Positions 1 through 10,764 of a stretch of DNA of 64,000 nt are shown piece by piece (position 1 is the first letter of the stretch; every line of letters starts with the position of its first letter). The stretch spans positions 17,318,501 through 17,382,500 of the forward strand of contig NC_079321.1 in the NCBI RefSeq assembly GCF_029931775.1, read 5' to 3'. A program made the position numbers and the translations under genes. Source of the stretch: Euleptes europaea (taxonomy: Eukaryota > Chordata > Lepidosauria > Squamata > Sphaerodactylidae). Below the pieces are notes generated by a model, which did no database searches, had not been told where the DNA came from, and saw only the letters and a program-made list of their open reading frames with translations.

Positions 1-374
1 CTTTAATTGCCCATTAAAAGTGCTGGAGCCATTTTCTGTCAATTCATTCCGTTCGAGTCAGAGTTACTGCGTCTTCATTATAATGTTCTCTGCAAGCTTG
101 CCTTGCCTTCTTGCCATAATTTATTTATTTTTTGGGTAGCTGAATTAGTCACTTTTTCCCTGAAAATTACATCGTCATCTATGGGGAAGTTCAAAAGAAC
201 CCTTTGGCACAGACTGCACATTCTGGAGGGGGGTGGGATGTCTTCACTGTTTATTCACTTAATTTACAAAATGTATAGTTCACCAACTGTACTGAAGGCA
301 CAATCACCAATGATTCCTGTGAGAAGGAAAAAATGGGAGGAGCCTAAAGAGGCCAGGGTGGTTCCATAAACAGC
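1..374. other. Unassigned DNA, probably NAPB intron
   Basis: No exon, SINE or LINE is recognised here. The downstream NAPB exon at 2750 is an internal exon, so this stretch is presumably intron of that gene. Confidence 0.5.
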
Positions 375-600
375 TTTTGAAAGATTTGAGAAATAAAAAA
401 GACTCATTTAGGAAGTGGAAGGAGAGGGCCTTATAACCAAGGATGAATGTAAACAAATATCCAGTGCTTGTAGGGAGAGTGTTAGGAAAGCTAAAGCTCA
501 GTATGAGCTTAAGCTAGCGAGAGATGCTAAACACAACAAAAAAGGGTTATTTTCATATGTTTAGAGTAAGAATACAGGATAAAATCAAATTTTTAAAACC
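375..600 (+). mobile_element. CR1-type LINE ORF2 fragment (endonuclease-RT linker)
   Basis: The + strand translates as a stretch containing KDECKQISSACRESVRKAKA followed by QYELKLARDAKHNKKGLFSY. This pattern, ending in a KKGLF-Y motif, is typical of the region between endonuclease and reverse transcriptase in CR1/L2-clade LINEs. It stops soon afterwards, so this is a short internal relic in the NAPB intron. Confidence 0.6.
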
Positions 601-809
601 ATTAAAATCACCCCCCAAACAGTAAACACTGTTGCTATCCCTGCAGTTGTGTGTTCTGCACTTTATACTTTTTGAAATGAGGATTCCCATTTTGAATATT
701 GGGTGTGTTTCACCTTATTAGTCTTATATGTTGTGTTAATCATTATACGATCTGCCCCCCTTGCACTGCTGCACTGTGCTAGTCTTTCTTGCTCCAGATG
801 TTGTAAACC

Positions 810-990
810 CTTGGCCCATCAAAGTCAGTATTGTCTGCTCAGACCAGCAGCGGCTCTCCGGGGTCTCGGGCAGAGGTCTTTCATATCACCTACTTGCGTA
901 GTCCCTTTTAACTGGAGATGCTGGGGATTGAACCTGGGACCTTCTGCATGCCAAGCAGATGCTCTACCACTGAGCCACAGCCCCTCCCCA
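810..990 (-). mobile_element. tRNA-derived SINE (family with GGTTCAATCCC B box)
   Basis: Read on the - strand it starts with an A-box-like TGGCTCAGTGGTAGAGCA and a B box GGTTCAATCC. A body follows that includes CATCTCCAGTTAAAAGGGAC and CAATACTGACTTTG. The same body recurs at least eight times in this window. It is not a functional tRNA gene, because the 3' half of the cloverleaf is absent. Confidence 0.85.
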
Positions 991-1205
991 TCAAGTGCCA
1001 TAAAGTCACAGCTGACATGGTGACCCCATAGGGTTTTCAAGGCAAGAGACTAACAGAGGTGGTTTGCCATTGCCTTCCTCTGCACAGCGACCCGGGGATT
1101 CCTTGGTGGTCTCCCATCCAAGTACTAGCCAGGACCGGCCCTGCTTAGCTTCTGAGATCTGATGAGATTGGGCTAGCCTGGCCTGTCCAGATCGGTGTGA
1201 GAGTA
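991..1205 (-). mobile_element. 5S rRNA-derived SINE (5S-Sauria-like)
   Basis: The - strand carries the 3' half of 5S rRNA (GAAGCTAAGCAGGG and TACTTGGATGGGAGACCACC), then a body with AAACCACCTCTGTTAGTCTC and a tail ending GTCAGCTGTGACTTTATGGC. This architecture, a 5S head with a BovB-like tail, is known in squamates. Confidence 0.85.
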
Positions 1206-1215
1206 CATTGGTGGT

Positions 1216-1448
1216 GGAAAGTGCTGTCCAGTCACAGCTGACTTATGGTGAACCCGTAGGGTTTCAGAGGCAAGAGACATTCAGAGGTGGTTTGCCATTG
1301 GCTGCCTCCATGTGGGCTGAGAGAGTTCAGAGAGAACTGTGACTGGCCCAAGGTCACCCAGCAGGCTTCATGTGGAGGAATGGGGAATCAAACCTGGTCC
1401 TCCAGATTAGAGTTCACCGCCCTTGACCACTACACCACGCTGGCTCTC
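1216..1448 (-). mobile_element. tRNA-derived SINE with BovB-like tail
   Basis: On the - strand the head reads AGAGCCAGCGTGGTGTAGTG with a B-box region GGTTTGATTCC-like. The 3' end carries the same GTCAGCTGTGACTGG tail seen on the 5S SINEs. It is a mosaic of the ACA-type head and the 5S/BovB tail. Confidence 0.75.
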
Positions 1449-1711
1449 AGTTTGGCTGTTAGGCATTAACTAATGAGATATTTATTTTAATTTTTAAGAC
1501 CCCAAATGTCAAATAGTCCAGTAGCCCCTCTGTCCTTTCCTCTTATCCTCCCTAGCTATAATTGGAGAGAGCTGTCTTCACAAAGTTCCATCCCCATCCT
1601 GATTGTTAAGGGCAGGGTGGGGGTGCGCCACTTTCTGGAGATAAGCAAGTTCCTGTCTGACTATGGCCGCAGAGATGGGAAATGGCCAACTGGCCAGCAA
1701 GGGACTGATGG

Positions 1712-2195
1712 GTTCATAGAATCACAGAGTTGGAAGGGACCACCAGGGTCATCTAATCCAACTCCCTGCACAATGCAGGAAATTCACAACTACCTCCCCA
1801 CATGCACACCCAGTGACCCCTACTCCATGCCCAGAAGATGGCCAAGATGCCCTCCCGCTCATGAACTGCCTAAGGTCATAGAATCAGCATTGCTGACAGA
1901 TGGCCATCTAGCCTCTGCTTAAAAACCTCCAGGGAAGGAGAGCTCACCACCTCCCAAGGAAGCCTGTTCCACTGAGGAACCGCTCTAACTGTTAGAAAAT
2001 TCTTCCTCATGTCTTGACGTAAACTCTTTTGATTTAATTTCAACCCGTTGGTTCTGGTCCGACCTTCTGGGGCAACAGAAAACAACTTGGCACCACCCTC
2101 TATATGTCAGCCCTTCAAGAACTTGAAGATGGTTATCATATCTCCTCTCAGTCTTCTCTTCAGGCTAAACATAGTTGAACAAAGTACCACTCCTG
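1712..2195 (-). mobile_element. CR1 LINE 3' end
   Basis: The - strand encodes the usual CR1 ORF2 C-terminus (VPQWNRLPWEVVSSPSLEVF then KQRLDG). It continues into the CR1 3' UTR and ends at the conserved CTCTGTGATTCTATGA-type terminus. It is 5'-truncated, as is normal for CR1. Confidence 0.9.
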
Positions 2196-2297
2196 TTGTA
2201 GGTACATTCTGCTGGGAAGCACATTACAGTCATTACACAGATTGTACATTTATTTTGGAATGCGAAAATTCTTTTTTGATTGAATAATATCACTCTC

Positions 2298-2522
2298 CGC
2301 CCTGACCTGGATGGCCCAGGCTAGCCTGATCTCGTCAGATCTCAGAAGCTAAGCAGGGTCAGCCCTGGTTAGTATTTGGATGGGAGCCACCAAGGAAGTC
2401 CAGGGCTGCTGTGCAGAGGAAGGCATTGGCAAACCACCTCGGTTAGTCTCTTGCCATGAAAACCCCAAAAGGGGTCGCCATAAGTCGGCTGCGACTTGAC
2501 GGCACTTTACACACACACACAC
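2298..2522 (+). mobile_element. 5S rRNA-derived SINE
   Basis: The + strand holds the 5S-like segment CTCAGAAGCTAAGCAGGGTC and the TTTGGATGGGAG motif. A tail GTCGGCTGCGACTTGACGGC and a short (CA)n follow. It is almost full length and lies about 230 bp upstream of a NAPB exon. Confidence 0.9.
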
Positions 2523-2749
2523 AATATCACTCCCCCAAACAATGTAATCTACGAAAATGGCTATTAACACATGCAAGGCAGTTTGGGTACATATGGAAGC
2601 CTGGCATGATTTGTGGAAATGAGCCTGTGATCTTCCACCTCATTCATAATTGAGGAAATTTCTAACCTGTGATCTTAAATCTGCACTGTCTGTTTCTGGA
2701 ATGTCAAATCTGAAAGTGTCATGTTGAAAAAATGTGTTTTAATTCTTAG

Positions 2750-2805
2750 GCCATTGCACATTACGAGCAAGCTGCAGATTATTACAAAGGTGAAGAATCT
2801 AACAG
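2750..2805 (+). CDS. NAPB: NAPB internal exon, with a GC donor
   Basis: This exon of 56 bp encodes [18 protein letters not shown] plus two bases of a Ser codon. The acceptor is TTCTTAG. The donor reads AACAG|GCAAGT, a GC-AG intron; the join AG+T gives Ser and restores ESNSSANK, as in mammalian beta-SNAP. Confidence 0.95.
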
Positions 2806-5800
2806 GCAAGTCTTCATTCGATAGCTGCTGTTAGTGTTGAGAGTATAAATCTGAATGAATGCTGTTTGCTTTCCCTTTTGACTAGGGTTGCCAACCTCCA
2901 GGTACTAGCTGAAGATCTGCTATTACGACTGATCTCCAGCCAATAGATCAGTTCAGCTGGAGAAAATAGCCATTTTGGCTATTGGACTCTATGGCATTGA
3001 AGTCCCTCCCCTCCCCAAACCCCGCTTTCCTCAGGCTCCGCCCCAAAACTTCCTGCTGGTGGCAAAGAGGGACCTGACAACCCTACTTTTGACACTATAA
3101 AATGAAATTCTTTCTCTTCTTGTAGAACCATCCGAAGCCCAAATTAGATTTCTTGGATTGGCATTCCTCTGACCTATGTGTCCATTTTAGTACTGTAAAT
3201 GATCAAGAATTCTGGGTCTGGCTATATCAGAAGGGAGCCAAATGTCAATCCTTTTCAATCCCTGTGAGACAACAGAAATCACCACATGCCATTGGAATGA
3301 ATGTTTTGTCTGGCAAACTTAGTATTTTAGCATAGTTTGTAGCAGGCCTCTTCACCAGGTAGTGCATTTAGGCATTGGTACATTTTTGCCTTTGCCTTTC
3401 TGTAACATTCACTGAATTATAACTTTTCCCTTCTAGTTCTGCTAACAAATGTCTGCTGAAAGTAGCCGGATATGCGGCTCAGCTAGAGCAATATCAGAAG
3501 GCTACTGAAATTTTCGAACAGGTTGGTACCCGACCTTCCATTTTAGAACAAGGAGCGTATAAACCACGGGGGTGCAATTGAATGGAATATTTATCTGTTT
3601 ACTTCATTTATCTCTCTTTCTTCCTCAACGGGGACCCAAAGTGGCATACTACGTTCTCCTCCTCTGTTTTATCCTCGTAACAACCCCGTGGGGTAGGTTA
3701 GGCTGAAAGTGTATGACAGGGCCAAGGTCACCCAGTGAGTTTCCATGAGAGAGTGGGAATTTGAAACTGGGTTCCCCGCATCCTAGTCCGACACTCTAAC
3801 CACTACACAACACTTCTCGTGTGCGACTTGCCAACATGGAACAATACACTTGGGGATGCCTCAGACCACAAGCCTTCCTGAAAGTTTGATTGATTCCCCA
3901 ACAAAGAATATAGTAGTTCCATGGGGCCGTCTCAGGTCTGGAGAATACAGTATGGGGAGAGTGCCTGGGAATTAAGTTCTGGAACTCCCGCAACATGTTT
4001 CCAAACATGGTTGACTTGTGAACAGGCCTGACGGGACTTCTTTTGCTGGTACTTCATTCCTATCACTTTTTGCTCACGCTCCCCACTGGGGACACTTTAT
4101 TGATTTCCATTTTCTTGTAGATCAGCGATGACTCGGTAAAGACCTGATCTTCATTATTAAGTTTGGATTATTTGGGCAAATAATACTGAAAACGAGACAC
4201 TTCACATGTATAAATATAGTGCTATTTATGGTAGTCGGATGTGTTATAGAATGGAAATAGGGTTGTGATAAGAAAATATTTTATAAGGATTTTAATGAAC
4301 AAAGAGTAATGCTTGGTAATTTTGGACATCAGGTACATTCTACCTGAAAGACATTGTGTTTTTGATATGAGGAAGAGGCAATTTCAAAGAGCCAGTTGAA
4401 AAAAACCAGTGATGTGCACAATGCATAATTTGTCTTTGACTGGAAATACCGTTTTTTATCCCTTTAGGTTGGAACAAGTACTATGGACAACCCTTTGCTG
4501 AAGCATAGTGCAAAAGATTATTTCTTTAAAGCTGCTCTGTGTCACTTTTTGGTTGATGAGTTGAACGCTAAGGTGAGTGCGCCTCATTATTTCATGGATC
4601 ATTATACCCTATATTAGGTGGTGTACAAAAATATACATAAAGGTTGCAGTGGCTCCCTGTACCAGGCCAACTATTCAAGCTTGATTTACACTTCCTTGCA
4701 ATTGGAGGTGGAATTATGTTTCAATCTTACCTTTGCCCGTGGCGTTTAGGGTGTAATCCACAGTTCCCCTAGGGTTGCCAACTCGAGCTTCGGAAATCCC
4801 TGGAGATTTGGGGGCGGTGCCTCAGGACGGCAGAATTTGGGGAGGGGAGGGAGGTCAAATGACGCATGGTGCCATAGAGTCCATCCTGCAGAGCTCTAGA
4901 CCCTGTGTTGAGGTTGGTAACCCTATGCTCCTCCCTTTTATTTTCCCAACAAGACTGAGAGGTCGAGAAAGAGTGACCATTGAGCGATGATCTCTCCCAC
5001 GGCGCAATCTGGCCTAGATGCAGCTATGCCAAACTCCCTCTAATACTATCTTCTTCCTTGTGTCTGGTCAGTTCCATACACTGGAAATCTTGAGCTCTGT
5101 TTTCTTTTGCTTTATTGCCATTAAAGGTTTTGAAATTGAGCTCTGTTTTCAGTTTTGCTATAAAACCAGCCTTGAGTTTGGAGCACATAAAAGTCACATT
5201 TGCACATAGCACAGGCTACTGCCTATTTAAGTAAGCCCAATACCAAATCTCCTTTCTAATTTTAAATTTGTTTCTCCAAATGAGCTGTGCATCTTTGATT
5301 TTGTGCCTTGGGTCGTGCTTCCATTTCTGAGAAACCGTTTCTGATAGGCCAAGGGATGAACTAGACGATATGTGGGAGAAGTGTGAAGAGTTTCCTGCAG
5401 ATGGTTTGTTTTTACTGAAAAGCATTTTTGGAGGCTGTGATCAGCAACAGAAGAATGTTAACCCTTTTAGTCTTAAAAGGGCCAGGTTAATGGTCACAGG
5501 ATTGTGGATGCCCCATTCAGAACCTGAAGACTCTTAAACAAATAACGTTTAATTAAAGGGGTAGGAAACAATAAGGTAACAGGGAGCTTTAATGAACAGT
5601 ATGAATAAAAATTTTCACGGCAGTCCCAAACTTAGGGCAAAAAAGAGAAAAAAGTCTTTTGGCCACTTTCCCTCACAGTTACTGAGAAGCTGTTTCAGTC
5701 TCCAAGAAGCCGTTTTTCCTCACAGTCACTGAGAAGCCGCACTCTCTCAAGATTGACGGCTTACTCCAGAAAAGATGGCCACTCCTCTGCTAACTGCCTT

Positions 5801-8800
5801 TCTGTCTCCACTGTCTGTTTCCCCCAGGAGCTTCTTTTTAAATCTTCATACCACCAGGAGGAAAAAACACCTCAGCATCTTCTCTGGCTGCTTCTCCCCC
5901 TTGGAGTTCACCCCTTCTTCCTCCTACCCTGTTGTCAGGAAACCACTGTCACGGTCTCTCTGTAGGAAGCACTTAACTTTCCCCTTTTTATTTTCTTCTT
6001 TAAAAAACCTTTTATCTTCTCCTTTGCAATGAGAAATGCAATGACAACTCTTGCAATTAGAACATGGATAGATGGTGGGAACAGAAGAGGTTAAGCAGCT
6101 CCTGTTCTCCAAACCGTCATTCTGCTGCTGAAACTGCTGCTGTCGTTCAGTATTGCTAACAAACAAGCCCTTAAATGACTGGGAGATTGCCGACTCATCT
6201 TTTCTGGGTCGTCTAGTCCACCTCTGAAAAGTGGGACAAGTCCTAATTTGTTAGGTGTGCACGCTAATATGGCCTCCCCCTTCCAGTTATACATTGGATT
6301 TAAAGAATAGCCAGTTAAGTGTTTAAAGACGCCCTTTTCCATTTTCTGTACTGGGGGGGGGAGCATTTCTGCTGCAGACTTGCTGTTGCACTATGTTTAT
6401 TGCCCATAAAGAATAGAATACTTAAAAAAAAAAAGTTTAAGAAACTCTTCTCTAGTATTTTCTTGCATCACGTCTGTCTCCAAGAACGGAATATTTCCAT
6501 GTACCTTAATGTTCTGTGGGAACGTCTGAAATTTCCAGGTACAAACCTATCCACACAAGGGAGTCACTGAAGACTGTAGATAACTAGTACAGGGAATTCA
6601 GATGTACAAATCATTATCTCTCATCTGGAGGCCAAATGTAGCTAAGCAAGAATAGACTGAGGTTGTCCTCTTGAGAGGTTCTGCTGCCATGGCGATAGTT
6701 TCCCAGTGAAATGTTCACAGTGAGATCAAATGCGCTTAGTTTTATTGAATGGCCAACTTCTCTCTTCCAGCTTGCCCTTGAGAAGTATGAGGAAATGTTC
6801 CCAGCATTCACGGATTCAAGGGAGTGTAAACTATTGAAGGTAAGGGATGCTAAAACCAGAAATGGTGCATAGGTTTTCTCAGAATAGTTGCGTGGAGACA
6901 GAAATACAGGGAGCTAGGAATTGAAGAGAAGAATGATAATCCTAGTTCGCAGTTTAAAACTATCATTTTTATTAGCTGAAGAATTATGGTACCACTAAAT
7001 AAGATTTAGGAGCCAGTGTGGTGTAGTGGTTAAGAGCGGTGGACTCTAATCTTGAGAACCGGATTAGATTCCCCACTCCTCCACATAAAGCCTGATGAGT
7101 AACCTTGGGCTAGTCACAGTTCTCCCAGAGCTCTCTCAGCCTCATCTACCTCACAAGGTGCCTGTTGTGGGGAGAGGAAGGGAAGGAGATTGTAAGCCAG
7201 GTTGAGACTCCTTTCAGTAGAGAAAATCGGGGTATAAAAACCAACTCCTCCTCCTTCTTGTGCAAGTGTGGGGGACTGATGAGTCATCACCCCATGGGGG
7301 AACCCCTATGATCATCCCAACTAGTTATTCAAGGCCTCAGAACAAGGGAAGGGAGTCCGCTGTGTTCCTCTTCCTCATCTCTGTGCTATATATGGTTTCA
7401 AGAGAAGCTCCAAAGATCCTTTCTACCTGGCTTCTAACTCCTTCTGAGCGACTTTCTTTGCCACATCCATTTCCTGGTCTACCCCTACCTTTAATATGAA
7501 TCATTCTTGCTTTTGCACTGGCTTTATTTCCAAGCAGGTTATAGCCTTTCCCCCCCAACATGGGGAGCATTTGAGGTGACAGCACTGGTTAGCTTCCAGG
7601 GAGACACGGCAACCTACTTCTTCCATACCTGCATTCCCTCCACACCTTGACCCAGTTTCTGCTTCCTGGGACTATGGTGTCATGTTGGAATCTCCTGACT
7701 CCCCCCTGCCTATAAGATCACAAACTAGAATGCTGATTGTATTGGCAGTGCACAGTCTCACATAGATACTGCCACTAGAGCATTATAACAAAAACCTTTG
7801 CATATTGGTGGATATTGTTCACTGAAAAGTAAGTTCATGGATAGTTTTTTTTTAATGTCTCTCCAAGTATTGAAAGGCCTTGTAGAATGGTTTAATGTCC
7901 ACCTTCCCTAAGAGCAGTGGTCAGATGTTCAGTTTGGCTGTCTAATCTTTTTTTTTTTCCTGCTAGAAATTGCTGGAAGCTCATGAGGAACAAAACTGTG
8001 AGGCATACACTGAAGCAGTAAGTAGATCTCTGTTATATGTGATAAGCAGGTCAGGTCATATAAATCAGTAGTCTTCCGACAATGGCTACAAACTAAGGTT
8101 GTCAACCTACTGGGGGGGAGGAGGGGGGAGTTCTCCCGGAATTACAACTGATCTCCAGACTACAGAGATCAGTCCTCCCAGTCATGTCCCTACTGAGCTC
8201 CCACCTCTTCCAAACTCTGCCCTCCTTGGGCTCCACCACCAAATCTCTGGGAATTTCCCACGCCAGAATAAGCAACCCTATTTTGGGCTCTCAGGCGTGT
8301 TACAGAGCAAACTTCTGGGTCATCAGCTTCTGTATTTTTTGTTGCTTTTTTGATACTAGTTCACATGCGTAGAGAGCAGGCACCTCAATGCCAGCCTCTC
8401 TTTTCATCCACTCCGAGAGAAGCAGCAGTACAGTTAAATCGAAATCCTTCTGTGGTGGAGACAACATAGCTTTTGTTTCCTGCCCTCCATTTTTCTTTGT
8501 CTGCTGCCCCCTGTCCCACTTTGACACCAGTGAGACCAAACCTCTGGCTCTGCCTCGCTTCCTGAACATGCCAGTGCCTGACACTTGCCATTCACTGCAC
8601 GTTGTCAGACAGTACAACGTTGGCCTCTTTCTATCCTTCCTCCCAAGATGCTGATACATCTCCAGCAGGTTGGATGGGGTGGGAGGACAGGACAGAAGTT
8701 TTATTTCAGATGATACAGGGACTGTACGGAGCAAAGATGCACGATTCAGTTGTGCTTCTGGTTCCCTTGATTCTGGGAATACACACAAACACAAAAGGCT

Positions 8801-9337
8801 GCCTTCTACTGAATCAGTCTATTGGTCCTTCAAAGTCAGTATTGTCTACTTAGACTGGCAGCTGCTCTCCATGTTCTCAGGGTCTTGCACATTGCCTGTG
8901 ACCTGATACTTAAGTGGAGATCCCAGGGACAAAAATGGGATCTTCTGCATGCCAAGCAGATGCTCTACCACTGAGCCACTGTCCCATCCCTCTCCAAAGC
9001 CACTTGGCCCAGAAGGAGAAGCTGAGGAATGTCTGTTTTGTAGTGGCTGTTATTGGAAAGAGTTGGTTCCTCTGACTTTACACCCTTCCTGCTTATGGTT
9101 TCATTGCTCTTTAATTTTGATATTCATGTTATTCCCCCCCTTAGGTAAAATAAGCAATACGCTGAGTACAAAATGTAAATATTTTGCTTGCCCTTTGTGT
9201 TCTAATAACTTTTTGTTCATCCCTCTGCATAGGTGAAAGAATTTGACTCAATATCCCGCTTGGATCAGTGGCTCACCACCATGTTGCTGCGCATTAAAAA
9301 ATCATTTCAAGGAGAGGGCGAAGGGGACCTGAAGTGA
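2750..9337 (+). CDS. NAPB: Beta-SNAP (NSF attachment protein beta), C-terminal six coding exons
   Basis: Beta-SNAP binds SNARE complexes and recruits the ATPase NSF to disassemble them after fusion, mainly in neurons. The exons are 2750-2805, 3437-3521, 4468-4572, 6771-6839, 7967-8017 and 9233-9337. Joined, they encode about 156 residues of the TPR-like helical solenoid and the C-terminal NSF-activating end. Diagnostic stretches are [38 protein letters not shown] and [20 protein letters not shown], ending in GDLK. NAPB rather than NAPA is chosen because of [22 protein letters not shown] and the GEGEGDLK end, where alpha-SNAP as I remember it has VKEYDSISR and a DEEDLR end. All reading frames join cleanly. 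The 5' exons, including the start codon, are upstream of the window. The gene is convergent with GZF1. Confidence 0.97.
2883..3085 (+). mobile_element. hAT-type MITE, complete with 8-bp target duplication
   Basis: This element of 203 bp has ends TAGGGTTGCC and GACAACCCTA and is flanked by a perfect 8-bp duplication CTTTTGAC (2875-2882 and 3086-3093). The body contains CTCTATGGCATTGAAGTCCC. It is the reference copy of a family with many copies in this window. Confidence 0.85.
3437..3521 (+). CDS. NAPB: NAPB internal exon
   Basis: This exon of 85 bp has acceptor CCCTTCTAG and donor CAG|GTTGGT. It encodes [19 protein letters not shown] followed by [10 protein letters not shown], a TPR-like helix pair. 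Confidence 0.96.
3583..3818 (-). mobile_element. ACA-type tRNA-derived SINE
   Basis: On the - strand it has the tRNA-like head with GTGTAGTGGTTAGAGTGTCG, then CACTGGGTGACCTTGGCC and a tail with GGACCCAAAG/CGGGGAG reading into an A/T-rich end. It lies in the intron downstream of the exon ending at 3521. Confidence 0.8.
4468..4572 (+). CDS. NAPB: NAPB internal exon
   Basis: This exon of 105 bp, 35 codons, is phase 0-0 with acceptor CCCTTTAG and donor AAG|GTGAGT. It encodes [20 protein letters not shown] then [15 protein letters not shown]. Confidence 0.97.
4769..4926 (-). mobile_element. Diverged hAT-type MITE
   Basis: The ends read TAGGGTTGCCAAC and GTTGGTAACCCTA. The centre retains GCCATAGAGTCCA, the reverse of the family body. 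It is shorter and more diverged than the copy at 2883. Confidence 0.65.
4927..6770. other. NAPB intron, no feature recognised
   Basis: No host exon, SINE or LINE is identified here. The open frames on both strands are short and lack splice-site support. A (A)n tract near 6424 and a G run near 6350 are the only simple-sequence features. Confidence 0.5.
6771..6839 (+). CDS. NAPB: NAPB internal exon
   Basis: This exon of 69 bp is phase 0-0 with a strong acceptor TCTCTCTTCCAG and donor AAG|GTAAGG. It encodes [19 protein letters not shown] then KLLK. Confidence 0.97.
7008..7260 (+). mobile_element. ACA-type tRNA-derived SINE
   Basis: It starts AGCCAGTGTGGTGTAGTGG, has a B-box-like segment, CCTTGGGCTAGTCACAGTTC and CTGTTGTGGGGAGAGGAAGG, and ends AAAACCAACTCCTCCTCCTT. 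This long-tailed subfamily recurs at 42.5, 44.9, 49.0 and 57.7 kb. Confidence 0.85.
7967..8017 (+). CDS. NAPB: NAPB internal exon
   Basis: This exon of 51 bp is preceded by a long T-rich tract and CTGCTAG, with donor GCA|GTAAGT. It encodes [17 protein letters not shown], next to the C-terminus in the SNAP family. Confidence 0.97.
8093..8282 (+). mobile_element. Diverged hAT-type MITE
   Basis: It begins TAAGGTTGTCAACCTAC, contains ACAACTGATCTCCAGACTAC and ends near GCAACCCTA. It shares body motifs with the 2883 copy but carries many substitutions. Confidence 0.65.
8788..8990 (-). mobile_element. tRNA-derived SINE
   Basis: The - strand has TGGCTCAGTGGTAGAGCATC at its head and the CAATACTGACTTTGAAGG body. 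The middle has diverged (GGGACAAAAATGGGATC on the + strand in place of the usual B box). Confidence 0.8.
9233..9337 (+). CDS. NAPB: NAPB terminal coding exon
   Basis: This exon has acceptor CTCTGCATAG. It encodes [20 protein letters not shown] then [14 protein letters not shown] and a TGA stop at 9335-9337. The leucine-rich C-terminal end is the segment that stimulates NSF ATPase in the SNAP family. Confidence 0.97.
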   Translation: MKEFDSISRLDQWLTTMLLRIKKSFQGEGEGDLK

Positions 9338-9760
9338 TCTGTCCCATGTGACTTGTGCTGTGTCTGTTGAAGTACTCTGTGTTGTGGCCCAGGACCATTG
9401 TGGGGATACTTGATAAATGCTTCTAGCTTCACTGACTGGTGTCTTGTTCAGTATTCTGTAGTGGCTCGTGCTGTGGCAACTAAGGACACGAATTCTGCAT
9501 TTGTAAGTAGGATTCTTTTCAGAACTTCTAAATGTAGGACGCGGGTCCCGATCTTTTTACATGTTTACAGGGAAGTGAATCCCACTAAGTTCAGTGGAAT
9601 TTGCTTTCATGTAATGTCGCATAAGATTGCAGGTCATGTAAATTCACTGATGTGAAATGCCAGCCACCTTGAAATTATGCACTCGTGATGTGAGTAGCCA
9701 TGTTTCCCCATTCCTCCATCCCTCCAAATTTGTTGTTTTGAATAAATGTTGGTCTACAGT
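9338..9760 (+). other. NAPB: NAPB 3' UTR (proximal)
   Basis: The stop is followed by about 400 bp of non-repetitive sequence running to an AATAAA at 9741-9746 and a short T/G-rich stretch. The 3' end is inferred from that signal; longer isoforms are possible because no repeat is recognised until 10.47 kb. Confidence 0.7.
9741..9746 (+). terminator. NAPB: NAPB polyadenylation signal AATAAA
   Basis: A canonical hexamer 404 bp after the stop, followed by GTTGGTCTACAGTTTATTTG as a possible GU-rich element. Confidence 0.65.
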
Positions 9761-10467
9761 TTATTTGAATCCTTTGTGATAACAACTGCAACAACAATAG
9801 GGGAGCTCAGTTTTCACTGTGTTGTTAAAATGTGTGTCCTTTTTCGTGTGTGTTAGCATTTGTGCAACTTGATATGGCTGAGTCACACCTCTACACCGAA
9901 TTGAGCTGAGAGGGCCTGTAAAACACGCAATTCCCTTTCAGATAAGTAATGAGCTTCATCGAGCTCAAATGTGAAACCATTTCTAAATGCAGATGCTTTT
10001 GTTACATCTGTTTGAATGTTACATGAGTTATGAAGGAATTATGTGTTGATTTTGATCAAGTGGATGACTGGGAAATGTTTAACTGCAGAAGTCAGAAATG
10101 TAATTTTGAGTCCCCTGTTATGAATAGGGGCCCTATTACTGAAGAATTCTCTCTCTGAAGACAATAATTCCAGCCCAACAGCTGTAGGGCAAGAGGCAGA
10201 ACTCCACGGTTCTCTGTCTGATTCAGCAGCAGGGAAAGCTGAGAATACGCAGTCATTGAAGTCAACGAAAGCTGCTTCCGATCACATGTGTGACTTGGGA
10301 GGCTTGTGATGGTTTTGTCAGAGTGCTTACAAATACGCAAGGTTCAGAAATGTGAATGACACCTGTTTCTTTCAAAGAAACAGCATGTGTTTTGCTTTAG
10401 GTAGATTTCTCTGTTTCGTGGTGCCATTTTCTTCTTTCCTAGGTCAGGGTCCTTTAAGGCTTTAAAG
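9761..10467. other. Unassigned single-copy-looking DNA between convergent genes
   Basis: No gene or repeat is recognised. It may hold distal NAPB 3' UTR. Confidence 0.4.
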
Positions 10468-10652
10468 CCCTGACCTTGATGGCCAAGGCTAGACTGATCT
10501 TCTCAGATCTTGGAAGCTAAGCAGGGTTAGCCTTGGTTAATACTTGGATGGGAGACCACCAAGAAAGTCCAGAGTTGCTATGCAGACGTAGGCAACCACC
10601 TCTATTTGTCTCTTGCCTTGAAAACCGTACAGGGTCACCATAAGTCGGCTGC
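10468..10652 (+). mobile_element. 5S rRNA-derived SINE
   Basis: It contains CTTGGAAGCTAAGCAGGGTT and TACTTGGATGGGAGACCACC, then the ATAAGTCGGCTGCG tail. Confidence 0.85.
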
Positions 10653-10654
10653 GT

Positions 10655-10764
10655 GTGATTGCTCCAAAGTTACCCAGCTAGTTTCTGTGGCATAGGAAGG
10701 ATTTGAACTTGGGTGTTCCAGATCCTAGTCCTGCCCTCTAACCACTCCACCACACTGGCTCTCG
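10655..10764 (-). mobile_element. ACA-type SINE fragment
   Basis: The - strand reads GAGAGCCAGTGTGGTGGAGT and the tRNA-like head, then stops. It abuts the tail of the 5S SINE directly, giving a head-to-tail composite. Confidence 0.7.

Noticed and set aside
949-990. tRNA gene candidates with A and B boxes (also 12560, 59655, 63072 and others)
   Set aside because: They are SINE heads: each continues into the same family-specific body and lacks a complete cloverleaf.
2330-2395. 5S rRNA gene
   Set aside because: Only part of the 5S sequence is present, always followed by the same SINE body and tail. It is a 5S-derived SINE.
8300-8794. A 164-codon - strand open frame in a NAPB intron
   Set aside because: No recognisable domain, conflicting frames on both strands, no supporting splice sites.
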